Origin: an uncultured bacterium
GTDB lineage: Bacteria > Cyanobacteriota > Vampirovibrionia > Gastranaerophilales > Gastranaerophilaceae
Direction of reading: 5' to 3'
Length of the DNA stretch: 54,054 nt
NCBI GenBank assembly: GCA_949288725.1
Contig: CASELF010000051.1
Span: 1 to 54,054, forward strand
Under the pieces are notes generated by a model. That model was not told the origin of the DNA and searched no databases. It saw only the letters and a list, made by a program, of their open reading frames with translations. Position 1 is the stretch's first letter, and the number at the start of each line of letters is the position of its first letter. Shown piece by piece: positions 9,301 to 16,408 of this stretch. The translations under genes and the position numbers were made by a program.

Positions 9301-9425
9301 TCTATCATACTTTTAACACGCTGAATAAGTGTAAAAGTCTTCCCCGTTCCGGGACCTGCCAGAACTAAATATTTACCCTCAATATTATCAATACATTCCT
9401 GCTGTTTTTTATTCGGACTAATCAT
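6384..9425 (-). CDS. UvrD/Rep-family helicase fused to RecB-type Fe-S nuclease domain
   Basis: A 1013-aa protein. Residues 1 to about 680 form an SF1A helicase: Walker A LAGPGTGKT (K29), Walker B-like YILVDEYQDTN, VVGDDDQIIYGFQGA and, towards the end, LYVGMTRAKHALRL. The C-terminal 240 residues form a PD-(D/E)XK exonuclease: SPSSINTYFKCPRWYFYDY, D893 in GIIDRID, D907-Y-K909, and four Cys positioned as in AddB and Cas4 iron-sulfur nucleases (C776, C999, C1002, C1008). It is likely a DNA-end resection or repair enzyme, comparable to one subunit of AddAB or AdnAB; no partner gene is adjacent. The start at 9425 follows a TTGACA-17-TAAAAT promoter. A longer TTG-started reading would begin inside its -35. 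Confidence 0.85.
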   Translation of the reverse strand: MISPNKKQQECIDNIEGKYLVLAGPGTGKTFTLIQRVKSMIEKGIKPETILCLTFSDAAANEMRTRLAKELNKSNVEVNIFTYHSFCNDIITVHPEEFELPENYRVIPPAVSVNLLKECIDEINPVAYRTKRNDPYYFINEISNGINAIKTNRLTKSKFFENLEKNPDWKPQLKALQQELKEKTEKGAKIPKRIPDGIDSMEKKIAKVTELWDFYELYKSKMEEQHYVDFNDMINYVLDKFEDEPSFLHKVANQYKYILVDEYQDTNKSQNDIVFYLTKSIDSENVFVVGDDDQIIYGFQGAKLDTIEKFLDNFPETKVICLEENMRSTQQILDASRKFVEQDTKRLEVNPKFERYNISKKLVSKNKDLADKNKKVRFYKYADILQEYQEIVDEIANLVNSDDCPVDENGNKKLSEIAILTLSNDELTSFFELLKERDIPAELKDGKNIFLIHSFTVMYYYMQMLTNPELHSDKFFKLALAKPFNIHPKDFEILYNKRSQYKSIVDLIKSAKSESYTEADKVEKFIKTFEYLSEYKTNETLRNIILEIGSKTGIFEYYINSETNRIENISGLKKLVDQAEDFSNLYKKISLEDFVEYLDMCLQDEISITTDKAPVVMNAVQLSTYHSAKGREFEYVYMPTLVRDKWESSRKSMKPIIPLDVSQYKTEDELKEQKISEQIKVLYVGMTRAKHALRLSYPDKDGKTVKVPSALIINSDIDFEREDKPFEYDINSFWQERAKSITKRDYDYKRDFCSMVDKKLEGRHFSPSSINTYFKCPRWYFYDYILDLQAKDGNPDAFSYGIAVHKACEVAVSYAKENGQYPSKEDFIKEFKDNLQNLPMSTFQQREIYEKRGEDALDKFYSCMCVTPISMLYAVEKCIDLNIDGVNFRGIIDRIDKNPDGTYTIYDYKTGSAKNEKIICEGGDHEDYYNQIGLYKYYFEKQTGKKVKETTFIYPEEPENNFTLNLIDEDCERIKQKFNDAISDIKSYKFEPSYNQKACQYCPYITFCDMEII

Positions 9426-9435
9426 AAGTTGATTT

Positions 9436-9464
9436 ATTTTACAAAAAACTACAACCCGTGTCAA
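9436..9464 (-). promoter_or_regulatory. promoter of the helicase-nuclease gene
   Basis: On the minus strand, TTGACA (9464 to 9459), 17-base spacer, TAAAAT (9441 to 9436), then 10 bases to the ATG at 9425. The predicted 5' leader is about 4 nt, so the mRNA is nearly leaderless. Confidence 0.75.
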
Positions 9465-9601
9465 TTAATAATTGAATCTTAAAATAATATATAAATTATT
9501 ACGATATGTAACAAAATTTCAATTATTTTTGCCAAAAGACTAAAGATTCTTAAATACATGCCGTAACTTATCTTGTAAGTAAACGAAAAGGAGCAACCGA
9601 A

Positions 9602-10015
9602 ATGTCAATCAAATTTAATGATTTCAATAACGGTTATAACAATTACAATCTAAGAGTATTACAACAAGGTAAGGCAAAGGAAGTTGAAAAACAGGTTGAA
9701 GAAGTAAAAGAAAACCAATCTAATGCCGTATTCAAAGGTTTAGAAAACGAAACAGATTTACTAACTCAAAATGCACAATACGTATATGTTTCAAAATTAG
9801 GCAATTTCTCATTGGAAAACAAAGAAATCGCAGATGAAACAAATGCAATTCTTGCAAGTTTGGGATATGACTATAAAGTAACTGCAGCCCAAGCAGCAAG
9901 TGTTGCAAACGGAGTTCAAAAAATTGTACTTCCAGGTTTGAAATCAGTTGAAGAGAGTGCAGTTGCAGCACGTATTCAAGATCCAAACGGACCTTTTGCT
10001 GATTTATTCGCATAA
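9602..10015 (+). CDS. hypothetical protein
   Basis: A 137-aa protein with a strong ribosome-binding site (AAAAGGAG, 9586-9593). The first 60 residues are polar, with Asn/Tyr and Lys/Glu/Gln stretches. The rest is Ala-rich and helical (AAQAASVANGVQKIV). No signal peptide, membrane segment or known motif. It is a single-gene unit with its own terminator just downstream. Confidence 0.7.
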   Translation: MSIKFNDFNNGYNNYNLRVLQQGKAKEVEKQVEEVKENQSNAVFKGLENETDLLTQNAQYVYVSKLGNFSLENKEIADETNAILASLGYDYKVTAAQAASVANGVQKIVLPGLKSVEESAVAARIQDPNGPFADLFA

Positions 10016-10040
10016 CCCCATTATTTTATAATATATATAT

Positions 10041-10074
10041 AAAAGACTGATTATAAAATCAGTCTTTTGTTTTG
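10041..10074 (+). terminator. intrinsic terminator
   Basis: AAAAGACTGATT, 4-base loop, AATCAGTCTTTT, followed by GTTTTG. It ends the 137-aa gene. Confidence 0.9.
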
Positions 10075-10118
10075 TATGGACATTTGTAATATAAAAATAT
10101 GAAATTCTACCAATAAAT

Positions 10119-10146
10119 TTAACACATTTTCTATTAGTGTTACAAT
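10119..10146 (+). promoter_or_regulatory. leaderless promoter of dnaG
   Basis: TTAACA (10119-10124), 16-base spacer, TACAAT (10141-10146) with a TGT just before it, then exactly 6 bases to the ATG at 10153. Confidence 0.75.
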
Positions 10147-10152
10147 GTCAGT

Positions 10153-12042
10153 ATGGCTACTTCATGGGATGAATTAATACAACAGATAAAAGAACGGTTG
10201 GATATAGTAGATGTTATATCAAAAGAAGTTGTGTTGAAAAAACGAGGCAATACATATTGGGGATTGTGCCCGTTTCACAAGGACAAAAACCCTTCTTTTT
10301 GCGTAACTCCTTCTATGGGAATATATAAATGCTTCAGTTGCGGAGAATCAGGTGACGCTTTAAAATTCATTATGAAAACCCGAAACATCGAGTTTAAGGA
10401 CTTGATATATGAATTAGCAGATCAATTTGATCTGGAGGTTCCACATTCATATAGAAAAAATGACGGTACCTCTATCAAAGAATTAAAAGAACAAATGCTT
10501 GGCGCAACAATGGTTGCTGCTGAAATTTATCACGATTTACTGTTAAGAAATAAAGATTCAGGCACTGATTTTGCGCTGAAATACTTGAATAATCGAGGGA
10601 TTTCAACAGATATAATAAAAAAATTTCATCTGGGTATGGCTCCTAAAAAATATACCTTTTTATATGATGAATTAAAAAAAGATTTCTCAAACGAAATTCT
10701 TGAAAAAGCAGGATTAATTATCAAAAAAGAAAATGGCTATATCGACAGATTTTTAGATAGATTAATAATTCCAATTCAAAACGAAAACGGAGATTACGTA
10801 GCATTTGGAGCAAGAACTTTTGAAAAAGACAGGCAACCAAAATATCTAAATTCCTCAGATTCGCTTATCTATAATAAAAGCAAACTTTTATACGGGCTAT
10901 ACACAGCCAAAGAGGCAATAAAAGCAAATGATTCGGTTGTTTTAATGGAAGGATATTTTGATGTTATCTCATCCCAAGCCCACGGAATAGAAAATTGTGT
11001 GGCTTCTTGCGGAACTTCACTTACTACAGATCACGTTAAATTACTTTCAAGATATACAAAATCAAGAAGGATTTATCTTTCATTTGACACCGATGCAGCA
11101 GGACAAAAAGCAACCGCACGCGGTGCCGAAATAATAAAAGATGTATTTGCAGGTCTGGGTAATATCAAGCAATTTGATGAAAGTTTTGTATCATCAAATG
11201 AAGATAAATATGCCTGCGAAATAAGGGTAATCGCACCACCGGAAGGCAAAGATCCCGATGAATTTATACGTTCAGTAGGCGCAGACGCTTATAGAATGTA
11301 TATGGAAAATGCTCCATTATTCATAGATTTTAGATTAAATAATATATTGAAAGAAAAAGATAAATACAAAACACCTCAAGAAAAAGCGCAATATATTAAA
11401 CAAATAATTCCAATCTTGGCAGAAATAAAAAACAAAATTATACGCTCAGAATACATAGACTCAGTAGCCCAAACATTGGGAATAGACGCAAATGCAATAA
11501 AATCAGAAATGACACTTTTTGAACGTGCAAATTACACAGCACCTGAAAGAATTGTTAAGAATGTAACAAAAAGTAAATCTGTATTAACAAAAGCGCAAAA
11601 AATTTTGTTGAGCGTTTTTTTTGTACCTGACAGTCCAAAAACATTTACTCAAATCGATGAAATAATCGGTGATATAACATTTGAAGACGAATTATTAACA
11701 AATGTAAAATCTACAATTGACAAATTCATTCGAACCGTAAATAATGTGAAGGAATTAATTGAACATTTATATACTGAATACGTTGAAAATAGTGAAGCGC
11801 AAGCACTAATTTCAGAATTAATAACAACAGCGGAAGTATATAAAGGTTTGTCAGAAGAAGATTTTGAAAGTGTGATAAATGAAACCATAGCAAAAATAAA
11901 TCGTTGTGAACACCTCAAAGAATCAGAACAAATAAGGAAAATGTACATAGGGGTAAGTGATGATGACCCCGAAGCCCTGAAAATACAAATGCGCCTCAGG
12001 GACAAAATAAAAAAACTAAGACAAAAATCGGAGAAAATATAA
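10153..12042 (+). CDS. dnaG: DNA primase
   Basis: A 629-aa bacterial primase that makes RNA primers at the replication fork. Domains in order: CHC2 zinc finger (CPFHKDKNPSF, later CFSCGESGD), catalytic core with TOPRIM motifs (EGYFDVI and the metal-binding DTDAAGQKA), and a C-terminal helicase-binding region that is less conserved. Length is normal. It begins at a leaderless promoter and ends directly against rpoD: its TAA is followed at once by the rpoD ATG, whose GGAG ribosome-binding site lies inside the dnaG tail. This is the macromolecular synthesis operon without rpsU. Confidence 0.97.
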   Translation: MATSWDELIQQIKERLDIVDVISKEVVLKKRGNTYWGLCPFHKDKNPSFCVTPSMGIYKCFSCGESGDALKFIMKTRNIEFKDLIYELADQFDLEVPHSYRKNDGTSIKELKEQMLGATMVAAEIYHDLLLRNKDSGTDFALKYLNNRGISTDIIKKFHLGMAPKKYTFLYDELKKDFSNEILEKAGLIIKKENGYIDRFLDRLIIPIQNENGDYVAFGARTFEKDRQPKYLNSSDSLIYNKSKLLYGLYTAKEAIKANDSVVLMEGYFDVISSQAHGIENCVASCGTSLTTDHVKLLSRYTKSRRIYLSFDTDAAGQKATARGAEIIKDVFAGLGNIKQFDESFVSSNEDKYACEIRVIAPPEGKDPDEFIRSVGADAYRMYMENAPLFIDFRLNNILKEKDKYKTPQEKAQYIKQIIPILAEIKNKIIRSEYIDSVAQTLGIDANAIKSEMTLFERANYTAPERIVKNVTKSKSVLTKAQKILLSVFFVPDSPKTFTQIDEIIGDITFEDELLTNVKSTIDKFIRTVNNVKELIEHLYTEYVENSEAQALISELITTAEVYKGLSEEDFESVINETIAKINRCEHLKESEQIRKMYIGVSDDDPEALKIQMRLRDKIKKLRQKSEKI

Positions 12043-13140
12043 ATGACAAAAAAAAGACAATCAGGTTCCTCAATCGTCAGTGTAATGGAAGAAGATGCTC
12101 TCGATTTGCAGGATATTAACGAAGATTCAGTCATCGACACTGACAATGATGATATGAATTACATGAACGTTGACATTTCAACAGACAACATAGAAGATAT
12201 CGTATCTTCTAAAATCGGTGACAAAGTAAGCAGTGATGATATATATATGCTTCACAATTCAGATGAACCGGATATGAATGATTTAGAAATCCCGAAAAAT
12301 GTCGCAATTGATGATCCGGTAAGATTGTATTTAAGAGAAATCGGAAGAATAAAATTATTATCCGCAAATGAAGAAATCGAATTAGCAAGAAAAATTCTAG
12401 AAGGCGGAACACCAGGCGCAATAGCAAAAAGAAAATTAGTTCAAGCAAACCTTCGTTTAGTTGTAAGTATTGCTAAAAAATATGTAGGACGTGGAATGTT
12501 ATTCCTAGATCTTATCCAAGAAGGAAACTTAGGTCTTATACGTGCAGCAGAAAAATTTGACCACGAAAGAGGATTCAAATTTTCAACATACGCAACTTGG
12601 TGGATTAGACAAGCAATAACAAGAGCAATAGCAGACCAAGCAAGAACAATCAGAATACCTGTTCACATGGTAGAAACAATTAATAAATTGAAAAAGGTTA
12701 CAAGAAAACTTGCACAAGACCTTTCAAGAAAACCAACCGAAGATGAATTAGCAGCCGAAATGAATGTTTCAATTTCGAAACTTCGTGAAATTATTAAAAT
12801 AGCACAAGAACCTCTATCACTTGAAACCCCAATAGGTAAAGAAGAAGATTCTCGTTTGGGCGATTTCATTGAAGACAAAGAAGCTGATGCTCCTGTCAAA
12901 ATGGTTGCTTCAGAATTGTTAAAAGAAGATTTGGCAGAAGTTCTTTGTACATTATCTCCAAGAGAAAGAGATGTATTAAGACTACGTTTCGGAATGGACG
13001 ACGGTCGCCAAAGAACTCTTGAAGAAGTTGGACAATTGTTCGGTGTAACAAGAGAACGTATCAGACAAATTGAAGCAAAAGCACTAAGAAAATTACGTCA
13101 TCCAAATCGTAAAAAACGCTTAGAAGAATATGTTGAATAA
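12043..13140 (+). CDS. rpoD: primary sigma factor RpoD/SigA
   Basis: A 365-aa group 1 sigma-70. The acidic N-terminal 85 residues replace a full region 1.1. Region 1.2 follows ([14 protein letters not shown]), then region 2 with [30 protein letters not shown] and the -10-recognising [11 protein letters not shown], region 3, and region 4 with LRFGMDDG and the -35-recognising [19 protein letters not shown]. It directs transcription from TTGACA/TATAAT-type promoters, as found throughout this window. Translationally linked to dnaG and ended by a terminator 20 bases after its stop. Confidence 0.96.
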   Translation: MTKKRQSGSSIVSVMEEDALDLQDINEDSVIDTDNDDMNYMNVDISTDNIEDIVSSKIGDKVSSDDIYMLHNSDEPDMNDLEIPKNVAIDDPVRLYLREIGRIKLLSANEEIELARKILEGGTPGAIAKRKLVQANLRLVVSIAKKYVGRGMLFLDLIQEGNLGLIRAAEKFDHERGFKFSTYATWWIRQAITRAIADQARTIRIPVHMVETINKLKKVTRKLAQDLSRKPTEDELAAEMNVSISKLREIIKIAQEPLSLETPIGKEEDSRLGDFIEDKEADAPVKMVASELLKEDLAEVLCTLSPRERDVLRLRFGMDDGRQRTLEEVGQLFGVTRERIRQIEAKALRKLRHPNRKKRLEEYVE

Positions 13141-13159
13141 AACACAATAGTAACAAACT

Positions 13160-13193
13160 AAAAAACCGAAGAATAGAAGTTCTTCGGTTTTTT
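13160..13193 (+). terminator. intrinsic terminator of dnaG-rpoD
   Basis: AAAAAACCGAAGAA, 6-base loop, TTCTTCGGTTTTTT. Because of the flanking A run it could also work on the minus strand. Confidence 0.9.
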
Positions 13194-13309
13194 AGTATCA
13201 AAAAAATTGCTATGCAAAATCAAAACAAATACAAAAAACAACCGAGAGCATATATGCCCTGTCCGTTAAACAAGCACAAAACCTTATAATAAACTTTTAA
13301 GACAAAACT

Positions 13310-13498
13310 CTAGCTTAGAATATCTTCTAAAATTTCAGCATTCTTAGAAGCATTTAGAATTTGCTGTTTAGAAATCCTACGCATATAAGATCTTAAAGCT
13401 TCTCTAATCAATTCACTTCTTGAACAACTTTCTTTATCAGCCAGCCCATCAACTTTATTTAAAAATTCATCAGGCATGGTCACTAGAATTTTCGCCAT
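13310..13498 (-). CDS. ribbon-helix-helix (CopG/Arc-type) DNA-binding protein
   Basis: A 62-aa protein with a classic RHH layout: beta strand AKILVTMPDEF, helix A LNKVDGLADKE, turn SCSRSELIREALRSYM and helix B. Such proteins are antitoxins or small repressors. No toxin gene lies beside it (neighbours are rpoD and an Hsp20-like gene), so it may be an orphan regulator. It has an AGGAAAGGG ribosome-binding site and a TATAAT -10 (minus strand, about 40 bases upstream). It could repress its own promoter or the divergent Hsp20-like gene; this is inference. Confidence 0.8.
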   Translation of the reverse strand: MAKILVTMPDEFLNKVDGLADKESCSRSELIREALRSYMRRISKQQILNASKNAEILEDILS

Positions 13499-13565
13499 AT
13501 AACTAACCCTTTCCTAAAGGATATTATAACATATCCACTATCTTTAATCAAGTAGAATTATCCAA

Positions 13566-13612
13566 TTTGACTCATCCAATCCGGTAATTGTATGAGCCAA
13601 TTCTTTTTATAG
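13566..13612 (+). promoter_or_regulatory. hairpin plus U-run in the leader of the Hsp20-like gene
   Basis: TTGACTCATCCAAT pairs with ATTGTATGAGCCAA (two mismatches) around a 6-7 base loop and is followed by TTCTTTTTAT. It lies 29-75 bases before the ATG at 13641 with no upstream + strand gene to terminate, since rpoD already has its own terminator. It could be an attenuator or a structured, temperature-responsive leader. No experiment or family match supports a specific choice. Confidence 0.4.
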
Positions 13613-13640
13613 AATAAAAAGGAACGAAAGGAGATTTTAC

Positions 13641-14195
13641 ATGGACGAAAATCAAAAACCTGAAGAAAACAACAACGAAGTAAAACCATTGTGCAAAAAG
13701 CATCCGTTTTTTAAATGTTTATTATGTGGTTTAATGGTATTTTTAGGCGCATTTTGTGCATTTTATGTAGTAGCGGACTGGCATTTTAAATCAATGTGGA
13801 GAATGAAGCCTTTTATGCCTTATGAAAGAAAAATGGAAAAATTAGCCCATAAAGAAATGAGAGGACTTGAATCATTTATGGGTAAAGAAAGCAAAATGTT
13901 TAGAAAAAATGGAATAATCCATATTCAAAACACAGGTAATGCTTACAAAATTATTATTGACTTGAGGGCCTTTGACAATAATGAAAATAATGTTCAAGTA
14001 TCATCAAACGGAAACATTTTAACAATTGCAGGACGCTCAATAAGAACCTCTAAACATAATGAACAAATTACGGAATTCCAACAAAATTATTTATTTGGCA
14101 GTAATGTTAAGTTAAGCAATATGACCAAAGAAACAGACGGTAATTATTATATAATAACCATTCCAATTCAAACAAACGATAATAACGAAGATTAA
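13641..14195 (+). CDS. membrane-anchored Hsp20/alpha-crystallin-like protein
   Basis: A 184-aa protein. A short polar N-terminus is followed by one membrane segment at residues about 25-45 (CLLCGLMVFLGAFCAFYVVA). Residues about 95-180 match the alpha-crystallin domain pattern: NAYKIIIDLRAF, NVQVSSNGNILTIAGRSIR and a final YYIITIPIQ in place of the usual LTVTVPK. A small heat-shock-like domain tethered to the membrane with its C-terminus outside is unusual. Good ribosome-binding site (AAAGGAG, 13627-13633). A client-holding role in the envelope is inference. Confidence 0.65.
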   Translation: MDENQKPEENNNEVKPLCKKHPFFKCLLCGLMVFLGAFCAFYVVADWHFKSMWRMKPFMPYERKMEKLAHKEMRGLESFMGKESKMFRKNGIIHIQNTGNAYKIIIDLRAFDNNENNVQVSSNGNILTIAGRSIRTSKHNEQITEFQQNYLFGSNVKLSNMTKETDGNYYIITIPIQTNDNNED

Positions 14196-14224
14196 GGAAT
14201 AAAACGAAGGGTACATCCAAATTT

Positions 14225-14253
14225 AAAATCGACTTTTCAAAAAGTCGATTTTT
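14225..14253 (+). terminator. intrinsic terminator
   Basis: AAAATCGACTTTT, 2-base loop, AAAAGTCGATTTTT. It ends the Hsp20-like gene. Confidence 0.9.
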
Positions 14254-14269
14254 CGTATTATGAAGATAT

Positions 14270-14298
14270 TTGCCAAGATATACAAATACTGATAAAAT
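14270..14298 (+). promoter_or_regulatory. leaderless promoter of ruvC
   Basis: TTGCCA (14270-14275), 17-base spacer, TAAAAT (14293-14298), then exactly 6 bases to the ATG at 14305. Confidence 0.75.
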
Positions 14299-14304
14299 CA
14301 TAAT

Positions 14305-14820
14305 ATGAAAATACTCGGGATAGATCCCGGAATGGCAATAGTTGGATACAGCGTACTGGAATATGACGGAGAAAATATAGCCTTATTGCATTCCGGCTCA
14401 ATACAGACAACAAAAAATGAAAGAGAACCGGCAAGATTATTAGAGATATTCAATGATATGACAACAATAGTTGAAAGATTTCAGCCGGATGTATGTTCTA
14501 TTGAAAAGTTGTTCTTTTTCAGAAACAGAACAACTGTAATGCCTGTAGCACATGCACGTGGAGTAATTTTAACGGTTTTGGAAAAACACAATATACCTGT
14601 TTATGAATTTACTCCGATGGAAGTGAAACAGATTCTGACAGGATATGGCAGAGCAGATAAAAAAGAAGTTGAACAGATGGTAAAATTGGCACTTCAAACA
14701 GATAATCTGCCCAAACTTGATGATACAGTAGATTCTATAGCAATAGCAATTTCATATACCCGAGGTGCAGATATTATGAAGGATTTGCAAAAATTTGAGT
14801 TATCTATGCAAAAATGCTAA
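14305..14820 (+). CDS. ruvC: Holliday junction endodeoxyribonuclease RuvC
   Basis: A 171-aa resolvase that cuts Holliday junctions symmetrically after RuvAB branch migration. The four catalytic acidic residues are in place: D7 in GIDPGMAIVGY, the Glu in CSIEKLFFFRN, and the C-terminal DDTVDSIAIAI pair. Length is normal for the family. The start codon sits directly under a leaderless promoter. ruvA and ruvB are not in the window. Confidence 0.96.
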   Translation: MKILGIDPGMAIVGYSVLEYDGENIALLHSGSIQTTKNEREPARLLEIFNDMTTIVERFQPDVCSIEKLFFFRNRTTVMPVAHARGVILTVLEKHNIPVYEFTPMEVKQILTGYGRADKKEVEQMVKLALQTDNLPKLDDTVDSIAIAISYTRGADIMKDLQKFELSMQKC

Positions 14821-14836
14821 AATGTTGTGAAATATT

Positions 14837-15319
14837 ATGGATAAATTTGTAGTAAAAAATCTTATAATAATCAGTTCCATACTTGGGGTGGGACTTGGCA
14901 TTGTCGGGGCAGTACCATACATTGGAATTTGGATGTTTATTGCTTCACTTATTTTAGCAGCCCCAATCACAATGGTTTACTTAATAATGGATAGCAAACT
15001 GGATTTAACTACAATAGGCAACAGCATTATCACAGGTGCAATTACTGGATTTTGTTCAAGCATAATATTTTGTGCAGCATATTCTCTTTTAACAGCATTA
15101 ATTTTCAAGTTCTTACACTACTCACACAACGCAATTTTAACATCCATAATAATAAATTCACCAATTTGGTTAAGTATAGTATTCATAATATTTATTGCCG
15201 TGGTAAGCGCAACTATCAATGCTTTTTCAGGACTTGCCACATATTACATAATCAATTTTATACGAGATATGTATGAGAAAAAACATCCACACAATGAAGA
15301 TGAGCTGAAATATGAATAA
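14837..15319 (+). CDS. hypothetical multi-pass membrane protein
   Basis: A 160-aa, very hydrophobic protein with about five membrane segments (two within residues 8-50, one around 58-92, two within 105-150) and a charged C-terminus. No motif recognised. It starts 17 bases after ruvC without a clear Shine-Dalgarno; a TAAAAT at 14818-14823 could give it its own near-leaderless start. Its end is next to the mtnA start. Function unknown. Confidence 0.65.
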   Translation: MDKFVVKNLIIISSILGVGLGIVGAVPYIGIWMFIASLILAAPITMVYLIMDSKLDLTTIGNSIITGAITGFCSSIIFCAAYSLLTALIFKFLHYSHNAILTSIIINSPIWLSIVFIIFIAVVSATINAFSGLATYYIINFIRDMYEKKHPHNEDELKYE

Positions 15320-15335
15320 GATGAAGGAAAAAGAA

Positions 15336-16394
15336 ATGAGCGAATTTACATCAACAATAAGAACAATAGAATGGAAAGATACATATTCGAGAATGGTTGA
15401 CCAAACAAAATTCCCGGAAAGTTTTGAATATATCGACATTAAAACAGGCGATAAAATGTTTGATGCAATCAGAACAATGATAGTAAGAGGCGCACCGGCA
15501 ATCGGCATTGCAGGAGCACACGGGATTGTTCTTTATGCTCAAGAAGGATTAGATAAATTTGACAACAGACAAGACTTTGTAAATTGGCTGATTGAAAAAG
15601 CTCAATATATGAAAACTTCACGCCCGACAGCAGTAAACTTAATGTGGGCTTGCCAAAAACAAATAGAGATTATAAAAAATTCAACATCAGATAAAGAAGG
15701 CATAATAGAAGAACTTAAGCAAAATGCCATAAAACTTGAAAATGAAGATATCGAAATAAACAAAAAAATCGGAGATTACGGAGCAGAAGTAGTTCCCAAG
15801 GGAGCAACAATTTTAACACACTGCAACGCAGGAGCATTAGCAACAGTAGGATACGGAACTGCACTAGGGGTAGTACGTTCAGCATTTGCTAAAGATAATA
15901 CAATCCAAGTTTTTGCAGATGAAACCCGTCCAAGACAACAAGGGGCAAGAATTACAACTCTTGAATTAACCATGGATGGAATACCTGTAACATTGATTAC
16001 AGATGGAATGTGTTCATACTTTATGAGAAAAGGTATGATTGATATGGTATGTGTCGGAGCAGACAGAATTGCAGCAAACGGAGATACCGCAAACAAAATT
16101 GGAACATATACAGTAGCGATTGCAGCAAAATATCATAACATACCGTTTTATGTAGCAGCGCCATTATCAACTATTGATACATCAATCAAAACAGGAGATG
16201 ATATTGTTATTGAAGAGCGCTCACACGATGAAGTTACAATGATAAACGGCAAACCAATATGTGCAAAAGGTGTGAATGTAATAAATCCGGGATTTGATGT
16301 AACACCTAACGAACTAATAACAGGAATAATAACAGAAAAAGGAATCCTAAGACCGGATTACCGAAAATCTATTGAAGAAGTTTTTCAAAAATAA
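15336..16394 (+). CDS. mtnA: S-methyl-5-thioribose-1-phosphate isomerase
   Basis: A 352-aa enzyme of the methionine salvage pathway converting methylthioribose-1-phosphate to methylthioribulose-1-phosphate. Family motifs: RGAPAIGIAGAHG, SRPTAVNLMWACQ, the catalytic Cys region LTHCNAGALATVGYGTA, the catalytic Asp in GADRIAANGDTANKIGTY, and YVAAPLSTID. Two in-frame ATGs lie further upstream (15312, 15321), but AAGGAA at 15324-15329 places the start at 15336, clear of the preceding gene. Some members act on related ribose-1-phosphates, so the exact substrate is not certain. No other mtn gene is nearby. Confidence 0.92.
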   Translation: MSEFTSTIRTIEWKDTYSRMVDQTKFPESFEYIDIKTGDKMFDAIRTMIVRGAPAIGIAGAHGIVLYAQEGLDKFDNRQDFVNWLIEKAQYMKTSRPTAVNLMWACQKQIEIIKNSTSDKEGIIEELKQNAIKLENEDIEINKKIGDYGAEVVPKGATILTHCNAGALATVGYGTALGVVRSAFAKDNTIQVFADETRPRQQGARITTLELTMDGIPVTLITDGMCSYFMRKGMIDMVCVGADRIAANGDTANKIGTYTVAIAAKYHNIPFYVAAPLSTIDTSIKTGDDIVIEERSHDEVTMINGKPICAKGVNVINPGFDVTPNELITGIITEKGILRPDYRKSIEEVFQK

Positions 16395-16408
16395 CAGCGG
16401 GGGAAGAG

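Noticed and set aside
9426-9464. N-terminal extension of the helicase-nuclease from a TTG at 9464
   Set aside because: That TTG is the first three bases of a TTGACA -35 box with a well-spaced -10; translation must begin downstream.
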